A stretch of DNA of 64,000 bases from Paenibacillus harenae DSM 16969 (GCF_000422465.1 NZ_AULV01000021.1:1-64000), one strand, 5' to 3'. Counted from the stretch's first letter, positions 35,917 through 44,617 are shown. Made by a program: numbers and translations. The notes: generated by a model from the sequence alone, not told the origin.

Positions 35917-37513
35917 GCAGCCTTCCTTGCCGGAAGCGAAGCGGCGGCTGCTCGTCGTGCTGGGACTGCTCGCGGCGGTTATGTTCTTTCAACATCCTGC
36001 AGCTCTGACCGGGGCGGCGGGATGTTTTCTGTTCATCCTACTATTCAAGGGGATACAGCTTCGAACGGTTGTTCGAAGAATGCTGCTTATCGTACCTTTC
36101 GGACTCGGCGCGGTCGTCTTTATTCCTTTTCAGACGGAGGGGGAGCCGCTGTTCAGCATGCTTGGTTATTCGGCTACGGCCGAAGGAGTCCGGCATGCCG
36201 CGATTATTTTGCTGAAGATTATGAACGCCAACCTCCTGATCACCTATCTGATCTGCGCGACTCCTTTATTCGTGCTTATCAAAAGCTTGCGATCGATAGG
36301 CATTCCGAAGGTTCTGATCGAAATCATCAGTTTAATGCTGAGGTATTTATATTTGGTGAAGGAAGAAGCGCAAAGCATGGTGAAGGCGCAGCGCTCGCGG
36401 GGCTTGCGGCTGAAGGGCCGGGATGGAAGGAAAGCTTACAAAAGAGTGGGTGAAATGCTCGGCGTATTGTTCATACGGGCATATGGGCGAAGTGAACGGA
36501 TTTACCGGTCGATTACAGCCCGCGGCGGATTTGACGGAGGACTGACGAATGCCGCGGAACTCGAAGCCGGTGGTCATTTTATGCAGGCAACCCCGATGTA
36601 CAATCAAAATGCAAGCAAAAGGAGAGTTCGGGGAATGCTGGAGAAGGATGAGCGGAATGCGGCCATCGAAGTGCGGCATGCGACATACAGCTACGGAAAT
36701 ACATCCGCATTAAACGATGTCAGCTTTCAGGTCGAGCAAGGCGATAAGGTCGTATTAATGGGGCCGAACGGGGCTGGGAAGTCCACGCTCATTGCATTAC
36801 TGAACGGAATAGAAAAGCCTGCCCAGGGCGCGGTTTACGTATTTGGAGAAGTGATGAACGAGCAGTCGGGCAAGCGGATGAGGAGCCGGATTGGCGTCGT
36901 TTATCAAGATCCGGATGATCAGATTTTTTCCACAACGGTGGAGGAGGATGTCGCTTTTGGCCCCCGGAACCTCGGGTTAACGGAAGAGGAAGCGCGTGTC
37001 CGGGTGGATAAGGCGCTACATGCAGTTCATATGCTGGATCAGCGTTCCCGCTCTCCATTCGAGCTCAGCTACGGGCAGAAGCGGAGAGTGGCGATTGCCG
37101 GCGTGCTGGCGATGGAACCGGATATTATGATTTTGGACGAGCCGATGGCCTTTCTGGATCCGAAGAGCCGCGACGAGCTGCAAGCGCTGCTTGAAACGAT
37201 GCATGCATCGGGACTAACGCTGATCGTGGCAACTCACGATGTGGATTTTGCCGCGGAATGGGCGAGTCGGGTGCTGCTGCTGAAAGAGGGACGGCTCCTT
37301 GCTTCGGGTACGACGGATTTACTGTTTGACGATGAACTGCTGAAGCAGGCGGATTTGCATTTACCCCGGCTTGTTCGTCCGTTTCGGATGTTGGACGGGG
37401 CAAGCGGATATAAGCCGAGAACCGTACGCGAAGCCGCGCAGCACATATGGAAGCTGATGACGAACCACTCGGCCGACCAGAAATCCGGAAATCCCGGCAA
37501 GAAAGCGGAGTAG
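35861..37513 (+). CDS. fused CbiQ-CbiO: ECF transmembrane and ATPase subunits in one chain
   Basis: A 550-residue fusion. Residues about 25-235 are the CbiQ/EcfT transmembrane subunit, ending with the coupling helices LRYLYLVKEEAQSMVKAQRSRGL (about 165-187). Residues about 267-510 are the CbiO/EcfA ATPase: GPNGAGKST (about 302-310), QDPDDQIFSTTVEEDVAFGP (about 347-366), signature LSYGQKRRVAIAGVLA (about 400-415) and Walker B IMILDEPMAFLD. The linker (about 236-266) has no stop, and an in-frame ATG (MLEKDERNAA, codon near 36634) could still start a separate CbiO. GGAGGCGAGGGAGAG precedes the ATG at 35861. Usually these subunits are two genes. Confidence 0.85.
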   Translation: MTGPTMEEEREHHRNQPNKQPSLPEAKRRLLVVLGLLAAVMFFQHPAALTGAAGCFLFILLFKGIQLRTVVRRMLLIVPFGLGAVVFIPFQTEGEPLFSMLGYSATAEGVRHAAIILLKIMNANLLITYLICATPLFVLIKSLRSIGIPKVLIEIISLMLRYLYLVKEEAQSMVKAQRSRGLRLKGRDGRKAYKRVGEMLGVLFIRAYGRSERIYRSITARGGFDGGLTNAAELEAGGHFMQATPMYNQNASKRRVRGMLEKDERNAAIEVRHATYSYGNTSALNDVSFQVEQGDKVVLMGPNGAGKSTLIALLNGIEKPAQGAVYVFGEVMNEQSGKRMRSRIGVVYQDPDDQIFSTTVEEDVAFGPRNLGLTEEEARVRVDKALHAVHMLDQRSRSPFELSYGQKRRVAIAGVLAMEPDIMILDEPMAFLDPKSRDELQALLETMHASGLTLIVATHDVDFAAEWASRVLLLKEGRLLASGTTDLLFDDELLKQADLHLPRLVRPFRMLDGASGYKPRTVREAAQHIWKLMTNHSADQKSGNPGKKAE

Positions 37514-37588
37514 GTTGCTGTCGCATGGGACGGTAATCGTACCCTTTTCGCCAGAAAAATGGCTTGTCTGGTTCAAGCTTCAGTCCGT

Positions 37589-37618
37589 GCATAAGATACT
37601 GGGAGCGGATGAATACTA
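37589..37618 (+). promoter_or_regulatory. sigma-G type promoter of spoVT
   Basis: GCATA (37589-37593), an 18-bp spacer and AATACTA (37612-37618), one mismatch from the CATWHTA -10. spoVT is a sigma-G gene in B. subtilis. Confidence 0.6.
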
Positions 37619-37719
37619 TGGGCAGATTCAAAATTTTGAAGGATCTTTCCTCTTCGTTATAAACAAGCTGCAAGTATCCAGCCGATTCAAAAACCTCTAG
37701 GAAAGCGGGGCAACAAGAA

Positions 37720-38262
37720 ATGAAAGCAACTGGAATTGTACGTCGCATCGATGACCTCGGGCGTGTGGTGATTCCGAAGGAGATCCGCCGTACTCTGCGT
37801 ATTCGCGAGGGAGACCCTCTAGAAATATTTGTCGATCGCGATGGCGAAGTGATTTTGAAGAAGTATTCTCCTATCGGTGAACTTGGCGATTTTGCGAAGG
37901 AATATGCGGAGTCTCTGTTTGAAGGCACGAATCACATTACGTTAATAACGGACCGGGATACCATCATAGCCGTAGCCGGAGCTTCCAAAAAAGAGCTTCT
38001 CGATAAGGCGGTCGGACCGGTTCTGGAAAGCTGTATGGAAAACCGTAAAACGATGAGCGAAATGAACGGCGGCTCGTTCGAGCTGGTGAAGGATGTTCAA
38101 GATACTTACAGCTCCTTTGTAGTGGCGCCGATAATAGCTGGCGGCGATCCGATCGGCACGGTTGTATTGGTAAGCAAAGACGAGTCGGTTAAAATGGCGA
38201 ATATGGAAACCAAGATGGCCGAGACGGCAGCCGGTTTTCTGGCGAAGCAAATGGAGCAGTAG
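37720..38262 (+). CDS. spoVT: forespore regulator SpoVT
   Basis: A 180-residue AbrB-family regulator that modulates sigma-G-dependent genes in the forespore. The N-terminal AbrB domain (MKATGIVRRIDDLGRVVIP, residues 1-19) is followed by a GAF-like domain (about 55-178) with VGPVLESCMENRKTM at about 96-110. Compared with AbrB at 8697, it shares the DNA-binding half but not the C-terminal half. Preceded by a sigma-G-like promoter and followed by a strong terminator. Confidence 0.95.
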   Translation: MKATGIVRRIDDLGRVVIPKEIRRTLRIREGDPLEIFVDRDGEVILKKYSPIGELGDFAKEYAESLFEGTNHITLITDRDTIIAVAGASKKELLDKAVGPVLESCMENRKTMSEMNGGSFELVKDVQDTYSSFVVAPIIAGGDPIGTVVLVSKDESVKMANMETKMAETAAGFLAKQMEQ

Positions 38263-38307
38263 AACATAGTAGATATTGGATCTACAATAACACCGCTGAA
38301 GAGCATG

Positions 38308-38352
38308 AAGCTTCCTTAACCAAGGCAAAAACTTGGATGAGGAGGCTTTTTT
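38308..38352 (+). terminator. spoVT terminator
   Basis: AAGCTTCCTTAACCAAG pairs with CTTGGATGAGGAGGCTT, then TTTT. A long stem with a few mismatches. Confidence 0.85.
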
Positions 38353-38454
38353 CATGTTCGATGGAATCCGCCGGGAAATTATTTTGCCGTCAAAAGGGCA
38401 AGTTGTGCGGTATAATATTGACCAAATCGATGGACAGGCAGGGGCGGGACTTAA

Positions 38455-40410
38455 ATGAAAAGCAAGCCGGATATAAAGCGGCATGCTGCAGCGACACACG
38501 GACGGGAAAGACGGGAAGCTGGGGCAAAGGAAGAGGATCGAAAGAGCCCGGAATTCGAACAGACCGGGGAGATTGGCGGGGAAGAAAACAGGAACAAACG
38601 GCAACAAACCCGGCGGCTTTGGATGAATGGCGTTGTCGTCATGGCCGGAGCGGCGCTGTTGTCCAAATTTATTGGCGTATTTCAAAAAATTCCGCTTCAA
38701 AATTTAGCGGGCGACCGGGTTTTCGGTATTTTTAATGCGGTGTATCCGTTTTATCAGCTGGCAGCCGTTCTTGCGACGGCTGGCCTTCCGACGGCGGTTT
38801 CCTTATTAATTGCCGAGAAGCTTCGCGGCGGGAACGACGCGGACGGCGCGAGACGAACGCTGTATGCGGCGCTGCTGCTTCTGGGCGCCACGGGAATCGC
38901 CGCTTTCGGGTTCATGTGGGCCGGTGCCGGCGAAGTGTCACGCTGGATCGGAGATTCGGAAACGGCGCGCGCGATTCGCGCAATATCGGCAGCGCTGCTG
39001 CTTGCGCCAGTTGTCGCGGTATTGCGCGGATATGCCCAAGGATTAGGAAGAATGGCGCTCTCAGCCGCTTCCCAAGTTGTGGAGCAAATGGTTCGTGTGA
39101 CAGTAATGCTGCTGGTGCTTGCCGTCAGCTGGTCAGCCGGGTGGGCGGATGCTGACGTTGCGGCCGGCGTGATGAGCGGATCGGCGATTGGGGCGAGCGT
39201 CTCCCTGCTCGTATTGGCCGGCTTCTCCTGGCGCGGGCGCCGGCGTGACCGGCTTGTACGCGCGAAGGGAGCCATAATAGCGGAAATAAGACGGCTTGCG
39301 GCTATTGCGTTTCCGGTAGCGTTAGGCGCCGTTGTCGTACCTGCAATTGGCGTTGTGGACGCCTTTACGGTGCCGAGATTATTGCGGGAAAACGGGCTTG
39401 TCGAGGCTGAGGCAATGGCGATGTTCGGCATCTACAGCCGGGCGCAGCCGCTCGTTCAGCTGGTTGCAATGGTTGCCGGAGCCGCAGCGGCCGCTCTCGT
39501 GCCAGGCTTGGCTCATGCCCGCATGCGCGGGGATTACGTGCAGCTCCGGTTCCAACTGTCCCTGACAGAGCGGGCGGCATGGGCCATAGGCGCAGCAGCG
39601 GCGATCGGCATATGGCTTCTGGCGGAGCCGCTAAACGTGATGCTGTATGAAGACGCGAAGGGGACGGCAGCCTTTGCGCTGATAGGCTGCACGGCTCTGG
39701 CCGGCAGCGTCAACGCGGTGACGGCGCCAGTGCTCCAGGCAATGGGTACTATACGCACGCCTGCTCTTCTGCTGCTGGTCGCCGCACTGCTGAAGGGAGC
39801 GTTAAACGCCGCATTCGTGCCATTCTACGGAATCGAAGGCGCGGCCTTGGCCGGCGTCGCCGCGTTGAGTCTGGTCGCCCTGCTCGGCGCATTCGCCGTA
39901 CGCCGCGCTGCCTCGGGAGCGGTTGGGAGCGCCTGGCTCCGTTTCGGCGGGAGCGAGCGGGAACGCGAGGAGGAGCTGGCGGAGCGGTGGAGCGAGCGGG
40001 TGCCCGAGGAAGAGCGGAGCGGAGAGCGCGGGAGTGAGCGGGGACGCGGAGAAGAGTGGAGCGGAGAGCGAGGGAGTGAGCGGGAACGCGCAGAGGAGCG
40101 GTGGAGCGGAAGGCCGCGCACTGGCCGCGCGGCCGCAGGCACGTGCTTCGCGCTCGCGGTCATGGCCGTAGCGCTCCTTATCGCCGAGCGAGTGCTGGGC
40201 GCCGCGCTCGGCGGGCTGCTGCCGCCGCGGGCGGCAGCAACGGCGCTTGCGCTGACGGGCGTTGCCGTCGGCGCTTGCGCCTTCAGCGCCGCGGCATTGC
40301 GCGGCGGCGCCATTAGCGCGCGCGAATTGCGCGCGCTGCCGGGCGGCGGCGCATGGGCCGCCCGGTTGCGACGCTGGCGGCTTCTTCCGCCGGCGGAGCG
40401 GGAGCGCTAA
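38455..40410 (+). CDS. yabM: YabM-like polysaccharide/lipid flippase (SpoVB family)
   Basis: A 651-residue membrane protein of the MATE/MOP exporter superfamily, related to B. subtilis YabM and SpoVB (putative lipid-II or oligosaccharide flippases). Membrane helices begin at about residue 60 (NGVVVMAGAALLSKFIGVFQK) and run to about 490, with a final pair after about 560. Two features stand out: a charged 55-residue N-terminal extension, and a Glu/Arg/Ser-rich tandem-repeat insert (about 497-553) between the last helices, not expected in this family. That insert and the neighbouring 3' end are much richer in G+C than the surroundings. Start ATG with GGGGCGGG upstream. Confidence 0.85.
   Translation: MKSKPDIKRHAAATHGRERREAGAKEEDRKSPEFEQTGEIGGEENRNKRQQTRRLWMNGVVVMAGAALLSKFIGVFQKIPLQNLAGDRVFGIFNAVYPFYQLAAVLATAGLPTAVSLLIAEKLRGGNDADGARRTLYAALLLLGATGIAAFGFMWAGAGEVSRWIGDSETARAIRAISAALLLAPVVAVLRGYAQGLGRMALSAASQVVEQMVRVTVMLLVLAVSWSAGWADADVAAGVMSGSAIGASVSLLVLAGFSWRGRRRDRLVRAKGAIIAEIRRLAAIAFPVALGAVVVPAIGVVDAFTVPRLLRENGLVEAEAMAMFGIYSRAQPLVQLVAMVAGAAAAALVPGLAHARMRGDYVQLRFQLSLTERAAWAIGAAAAIGIWLLAEPLNVMLYEDAKGTAAFALIGCTALAGSVNAVTAPVLQAMGTIRTPALLLLVAALLKGALNAAFVPFYGIEGAALAGVAALSLVALLGAFAVRRAASGAVGSAWLRFGGSEREREEELAERWSERVPEEERSGERGSERGRGEEWSGERGSERERAEERWSGRPRTGRAAAGTCFALAVMAVALLIAERVLGAALGGLLPPRAAATALALTGVAVGACAFSAAALRGGAISARELRALPGGGAWAARLRRWRLLPPAERER
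39945..40110 (+). repeat. Glu/Arg/Ser-rich tandem repeat inside yabM
   Basis: At least two 14-residue units with the pattern GSER-[GE]R-[GA]-EE-(R)WSG-(E)R follow an imperfect unit (GSEREREEELAERW). At DNA level the units are about 42-45 bp, G/A-rich on the + strand (gggagtgagcggg recurs). In frame with yabM and free of stops. Confidence 0.8.
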
Positions 40411-40441
40411 CCCGGGCGCAGCGGTTAGCGATCCTGGAGCT

Positions 40442-40503
40442 GCCTATCGTGGAGTCTGCCCGCGATAGGTGCCGTCATAGCCCGATAATCGGGGCTATGA
40501 CGG
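40442..40503 (+). repeat. pair of hairpins downstream of yabM
   Basis: CCTATCG pairs with CGATAGG (about 40442-40469). Right after it, CCGTCATAGCCC (40472-40483) pairs with GGGCTATGACGG (40492-40503) around a CGAT/ATCG core. Neither has a U-tract. The rest of the 440-base gap up to yabN (40504-40852) shows no gene or other feature I can support. Confidence 0.65.
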
Positions 40504-40852
40504 ATCTTCCAATATTGATCTCCATCCGTATTTCAGATCGAATCCCTGCTGCCCGCAGGCGGGCATTACATGGCTTAACGGAGGTTGTTTCAACGTACCG
40601 CTGAACAGCGTGATTCTCTTTAACCCGCGAATAGCTCTCATCCGTTCCAAACGGGCAGTTGTTATGTAAAATGTTGCCGCAATGCATTTCCGCGCCAAAC
40701 GCACAATAGCCATGTCCATTTGTTTCCACATCTCATTATGTGGCACAATACATATATAACCTTAAATGAACTCAACATATTACACCGTATTGCAAAGTAT
40801 TACCCGGCATCGCCACACCCTGCAAACCAAACATGAAGGAGGCTTCACATAC

Positions 40853-42343
40853 ATGACAGCACCAAAAATCACGGTCGTTGGGCTCGGTTCGGGGGATCCG
40901 GATCAACTAACGCTGGGCGTATGGCGCAGGCTGCAAAAGGCGGAGCGCGTATTCGTCCGCACAGCGCAGCACCCGGCTATGAACTTGCTGCATGAGAGCG
41001 ACATCGCGTATACTTCATTCGATGCCTTATACGAGCAGCATGAATCGTTTCCCGATGTGTACAAAGCGATTGCCGAAGCCTTGATTGCCGAAGCCGTGAG
41101 CGCCGGCTCCGCCGCACCGGATTCGATTATCTATGCCGTTCCGGGTCATCCGATGGTAGCGGAACGCACGGTACAGCTGCTGCGCGAACAATGTCCGGGA
41201 ACGGGCGTCGGGCTGCAAATTATCGGCGGCGAGAGCTTTCTGGACCAAGCCTTCGTCAGCCTGGGCTTTGACCCGATAGAAGGTTTTGCGCTGCTTGATG
41301 CTTCCGAGCTTCAGTCCTTTCAGATTCAGCCCCAGCTCCATACGCTCATCGGGCAAGTCTATGACGCATTCACGGCTTCCGACGTAAAACTTGCGTTGAT
41401 GGAGCGTTATCCGGACGATTTCGAGGTCATCGTCGGACATTCGCTTGGCGTGAAGGGGGAGCAGCGGATTCTGCGCGTCCCGTTGTATGAGCTTGACCGT
41501 ACGCCGGGTTATGGCAATCTCTCGCTAATCTGGGTGCCGCGGACCGACGATCCGGCGCTGCGCAACCGTTCCTTCGAGCGTTTGCACGAAATCGTCTCGA
41601 TTCTGCGCAGTCCCGAAGGCTGCCCATGGGATCGCGAGCAGACGCACCAGTCCATCCGCAAAAACTTTATCGAGGAGCTGTATGAATCGCTTGAGGCGAT
41701 CGATAATGACGATCCGGATGCGATGCAGGAGGAATTCGGCGACGTAATCCTGCAGGTCATGCTCCACAGCCAGATGGAAGAGGAGACCGGCGCTTTCTCC
41801 GTATACGACGTTATTCAATCGCTCAACGAGAAGCTTATTTTCCGCCATCCCCACGTGTTCGGCGATCAGAGCGCAGCCGATTCGCAGGAGGCGCTTGGCA
41901 ATTGGGAGCAGATGAAGGCGGAGGAGAAACGGAGGAAGGGAGAGAACCGGGAATCGGCGCTCGACGGCATTCCGCCGGACCTTCCGGCGCTGATGAAGGC
42001 GTACAAGCTGCAGAAAAAAGCGGCCAAGGTCGGTTTCGACTGGGACGAGCTCGAACCTGTTCTGAGCAAAATCGAAGAGGAATTAGCCGAGCTGCGCGAA
42101 GCGATCGCGGGCAAGGATCAGGAGGAGCAAGCCGCCGAGCTTGGCGACCTGCTGTTCGCGGTTGTGAATGCTTCACGGTTCATCCATGCGGATCCGGAGG
42201 AAGCGCTCACCCGAACGAACAAAAAATTTCGCAGCCGATTTGCGTATATTGAGGAGCAGCTTCGTATAAGCGGCAAGAAATTTGACCAGACTGATTTAAC
42301 AGAAATGGATCGATGGTGGGAAGAGGCCAAGCGTCAATCCTAG
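40853..42343 (+). CDS. yabN: YabN: tetrapyrrole methylase-like domain fused to MazG pyrophosphohydrolase
   Basis: A 496-residue two-domain protein. The N-terminal SAM-binding methylase-like domain (about 1-220) has VVGLGSGDPDQLTLG (about 8-22) and YAVPGHPMVAERTV. The C-terminal MazG domain (about 250-495) has two EExxD-type helix pairs (EEFGDVILQVMLH near 293 and ELGDLLFAVVNASRF near 427), which hydrolyse nucleoside triphosphates to monophosphates. AAGGAGG lies about 12 bases before the ATG at 40853. The fusion is normal in Bacillus and relatives. Confidence 0.92.
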   Translation: MTAPKITVVGLGSGDPDQLTLGVWRRLQKAERVFVRTAQHPAMNLLHESDIAYTSFDALYEQHESFPDVYKAIAEALIAEAVSAGSAAPDSIIYAVPGHPMVAERTVQLLREQCPGTGVGLQIIGGESFLDQAFVSLGFDPIEGFALLDASELQSFQIQPQLHTLIGQVYDAFTASDVKLALMERYPDDFEVIVGHSLGVKGEQRILRVPLYELDRTPGYGNLSLIWVPRTDDPALRNRSFERLHEIVSILRSPEGCPWDREQTHQSIRKNFIEELYESLEAIDNDDPDAMQEEFGDVILQVMLHSQMEEETGAFSVYDVIQSLNEKLIFRHPHVFGDQSAADSQEALGNWEQMKAEEKRRKGENRESALDGIPPDLPALMKAYKLQKKAAKVGFDWDELEPVLSKIEEELAELREAIAGKDQEEQAAELGDLLFAVVNASRFIHADPEEALTRTNKKFRSRFAYIEEQLRISGKKFDQTDLTEMDRWWEEAKRQS

Positions 42344-42522
42344 CTTCATTTCGGCACAAAACGCCTTTATTCCGCACTATTCGCAAAAAAATTTCAGTTA
42401 CCGGCAGGATTTTTTTACTTGAAGGCAGAATAACTATTCTTCGTGAGAGTAAAAAATTCCAAACAAGGCAGCGCGCAAGCGCTGACCACAAATAAGGCAT
42501 TTAAAATTAGGAGGAATTTACA

Positions 42523-42795
42523 ATGAACAAAACAGATCTGATCAACAATATCGCAGAGAAAAGCGGCTTGACTAAACGTGACGTAGAAGCTGTGCTTAAC
42601 GGATTTTTGGGCGAAGTAACTGACGCGCTTGCCGGCGGAGACAAAGTACAACTGATCGGCTTCGGTACTTTCGAAACTCGCAAACGTTCCGGACGCGTTG
42701 GCCGCAACCCTCAAACGGGCGCGCCAATCGAAATTTCGGAAGCGAAAGTTCCTGCTTTCAAAGCCGGCAACAAACTGAAAGAAGCAATCAAGTAG
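42523..42795 (+). CDS. hup: HU-family DNA-binding protein
   Basis: A 90-residue nucleoid protein HU. It begins MNKTDLINNIAEKSGLTKRD, has GFGTFETRKRSGRVGRNPQTG (about 46-66) as the DNA-contacting arm, and ends VPAFKAGNKLKEAIK. TAGGAGG precedes the ATG. HU bends DNA and compacts the chromosome. In B. subtilis this gene (hbs) is elsewhere; here it sits between yabN and rqcP. Confidence 0.95.
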   Translation: MNKTDLINNIAEKSGLTKRDVEAVLNGFLGEVTDALAGGDKVQLIGFGTFETRKRSGRVGRNPQTGAPIEISEAKVPAFKAGNKLKEAIK

Positions 42796-42799
42796 TCTA

Positions 42800-43087
42800 A
42801 TGCGATTAGATAAATTTCTCAAGGTATCCCGGCTGATTAAACGCCGCACCGTTGCGAAGGATGTATCCGAGCAGGGGCGCGTATGGATCAACGGCCGCGA
42901 AGCGAAAGCGAGCAGCACTGTCAAAGCGGGAGATGAGCTCCAAATCCAATACGGCCAGAAGATCGTGACCGTTCGTATAGAACGGATTGCGGAGACGACC
43001 CGTAAGGATGAAGCCGGTGAGCTCTACACCTTGGTGAAAGAAGAGCAGCGCCCGCGCGAGAACGATCTCGAATGGGAGCCCAAGTAA
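42800..43087 (+). CDS. rqcP: S4-domain ribosome quality-control factor RqcP (YabO)
   Basis: A 95-residue S4 RNA-binding protein that works with RqcH in adding C-terminal alanine tails to nascent chains on obstructed 50S subunits. MRLDKFLKVSRLIKRRTVAKDV-type S4 sequence starts at residue 1. It begins 4 bases after hup with no visible Shine-Dalgarno sequence, so translation probably depends on ribosomes ending hup. The C-terminal 12 residues are acidic. Confidence 0.92.
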   Translation: MRLDKFLKVSRLIKRRTVAKDVSEQGRVWINGREAKASSTVKAGDELQIQYGQKIVTVRIERIAETTRKDEAGELYTLVKEEQRPRENDLEWEPK

Positions 43088-43096
43088 TAATATGAG

Positions 43097-43128
43097 AGCC
43101 GCCCTGCTATTTTGCAGGCGGCTTTTTT
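43097..43128 (+). terminator. hup-rqcP terminator
   Basis: AGCCGCCCTGC pairs with GCAGGCGGCT around a T-rich loop, then six T. Confidence 0.9.
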
Positions 43129-43134
43129 CATTGC

Positions 43135-43238
43135 ATTCTAAGAATTTATAAGTTTCACACTTATATGCGTATGCGCTTAGAATTTTTCATGATACGTTTG
43201 GCTCCTATGACAAGGACGCCGACGGGCGTTTCTGCTTG
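43135..43238 (+). repeat. two-hairpin dispersed element, copy B
   Basis: ATTCTAAG (43135-43142) with CTTAGAAT (43176-43183), inner TATAAG with CTTATA. The second hairpin is decayed (TTTGGCTCC against GGACGCCGA), but TATGACAAGGACGCC and the end GCGTTTCTGCTTG are kept. It lies 6 bases after the rqcP terminator. Confidence 0.85.
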
Positions 43239-43348
43239 ATTTATACGATGCCGCTTCCCGCCGCTTTGTTCTAAATTCCGGCTGCCTCCCATATGCTAGT
43301 CTTAAAATAGTTTCTGCTTGATATGTTAACGAAGCGGGGGACGAGTCC

Positions 43349-43636
43349 ATGATGGATCAGGGTAAGGGACAGAAGCGGCAGGAAGTCAAGTTGGTAAACC
43401 GCAAGCAGCTGGAGCTGACCGGCGTATTGAAGGTGGAAAGCTTCGACAGCGAGGAATTTCTGCTTGAGACGGAGCTTGGTTTTTTGACGGTTTCAGGCCA
43501 AAATTTGCATATGAAGCATCTTAGCCTTGAACAGGGCTTGGTTATTATTGAGGGACTGGTCCATTCGCTCGCCTATTCGGATGGAAGTGCCAACGCCTCG
43601 AAATCCAAAGGGCTGCTCGGGAAGCTGTTTAAGTGA
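43349..43636 (+). CDS. yabP: spore coat protein YabP
   Basis: A 95-residue YabP/YqfC-family sporulation protein. The conserved section runs through ELTGVLKVESFDSEEFLLET (about 25-44) and EQGLVIIEGLVHSLAYSD. In B. subtilis yabP and yabQ are sigma-E genes needed for cortex formation. GCGGGGG precedes the ATG. Its stop overlaps the yabQ GTG start. Confidence 0.9.
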   Translation: MMDQGKGQKRQEVKLVNRKQLELTGVLKVESFDSEEFLLETELGFLTVSGQNLHMKHLSLEQGLVIIEGLVHSLAYSDGSANASKSKGLLGKLFK

Positions 43637-44241
43637 CGCTGAGCATGCAGTGGATGACGATGGCGGTCATGCTGCTATCCGGTTTAGGCATGGGAACGGT
43701 GTTCGACGGCTATCGGGTCGTATCGAATGAGCTGAAGTTTCCGCGCTGGTGGCTGCCTGTGCTTGACGTCGTCTATTGGATGGCGGCAGCGCTGGTCGTC
43801 TTCCGGGTATTGTACGCCAGCAATAATGGCGAGGTGCGGGCGTACGTTTTTATCGGACTTGCTGTCGGGGTTATCCTATATTACTTATTATTGAGCAAGC
43901 TGGTTGTCATTCTAGTAAAATGGGTCATACACGCCTTTCGCAAGCTGATCGAATTCGTGCTTAAGTGTTTGGACATCCTCATTGTGAAGCCGATTAAGCT
44001 GCTGTATAAGCTTTTGATCGTTATTTTAGGATTTGGGACCGCACTCACTATTTTCCTGTCCAAAATTGTGATACAATTGGTACGTCCATTTTGGCGTTTG
44101 CTCGCATGGACGGTTCGGCCGCTGTTTCGATGGATCGAACGGCTGCTGTCGCCGATCGTGAGCAAGTGGCGAATTCGCGAGAGACTGGCCAAGCCCGGAC
44201 AAATAATTGCTCGATTTTGGAGTAAGTGGTTTAGGAGGTAA
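43633..44241 (+). CDS. yabQ: sporulation membrane protein YabQ
   Basis: A 202-residue protein with four to five hydrophobic segments in its first 145 residues (about 8-24, 35-55, 65-90, 115-145) and a basic C-terminal tail. The N-terminal GLGMGTVFDGYRVV region is typical of YabQ, required for the spore cortex. The start is GTG, overlapping the end of yabP. Confidence 0.88.
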   Translation: MTLSMQWMTMAVMLLSGLGMGTVFDGYRVVSNELKFPRWWLPVLDVVYWMAAALVVFRVLYASNNGEVRAYVFIGLAVGVILYYLLLSKLVVILVKWVIHAFRKLIEFVLKCLDILIVKPIKLLYKLLIVILGFGTALTIFLSKIVIQLVRPFWRLLAWTVRPLFRWIERLLSPIVSKWRIRERLAKPGQIIARFWSKWFRR

Positions 44242-44249
44242 CACCGCTC

Positions 44250-44558
44250 ATGGCAACAGCTGCTGTAAATAAATCTCCGGGTAATGCCGGTACGAAACGT
44301 CGGTTTAAGCTATGGATGATGTTTATCGTTCTATTTATGGGCTGGGCGGCGTATACGGTCTTCGGCCAAATGCAGCAGAAGGAAGAGACAGTCCTGAGAA
44401 TGTCTGCCATTCAAAGCCAAATCGATGCTTCGACGAAACAAACCGAGGAGCTCAAACGACAGATTGAACGGTTGAACGACCAGGAATATATCGAACAGCT
44501 TGCCACCAAGGACCAGGGGATGGTGAAGCAGGGCGAGCAGCAAATATTCAGCGATTAA
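44250..44558 (+). CDS. divIC: cell-division protein DivIC (FtsB-like)
   Basis: A 102-residue bitopic division protein. One membrane helix (about 20-38) is followed by a coiled coil (about 45-80) and the C-terminal EYIEQLATKDQGMVKQGEQ segment conserved in septum-formation initiators. With FtsL and DivIB it forms the complex that activates septal wall synthesis. AGGAGGT lies about 9 bases before the ATG. Confidence 0.93.
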   Translation: MATAAVNKSPGNAGTKRRFKLWMMFIVLFMGWAAYTVFGQMQQKEETVLRMSAIQSQIDASTKQTEELKRQIERLNDQEYIEQLATKDQGMVKQGEQQIFSD

Positions 44559-44587
44559 ATACGGGCCTCAAATCGGGTGAACGTCTG

Positions 44588-44617
44588 TTGACCTTACTTG
44601 AACCGTTCGGTTATAAT
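44588..44617 (+). promoter_or_regulatory. yabR promoter
   Basis: TTGACC (44588-44593), an 18-bp spacer and consensus TATAAT (44612-44617). Confidence 0.8.

Noticed and set aside
39945..40110. CRISPR-like regular repeat
   Set aside because: The repeats are in frame within yabM, imperfect, without unique spacers, and no cas genes are present.
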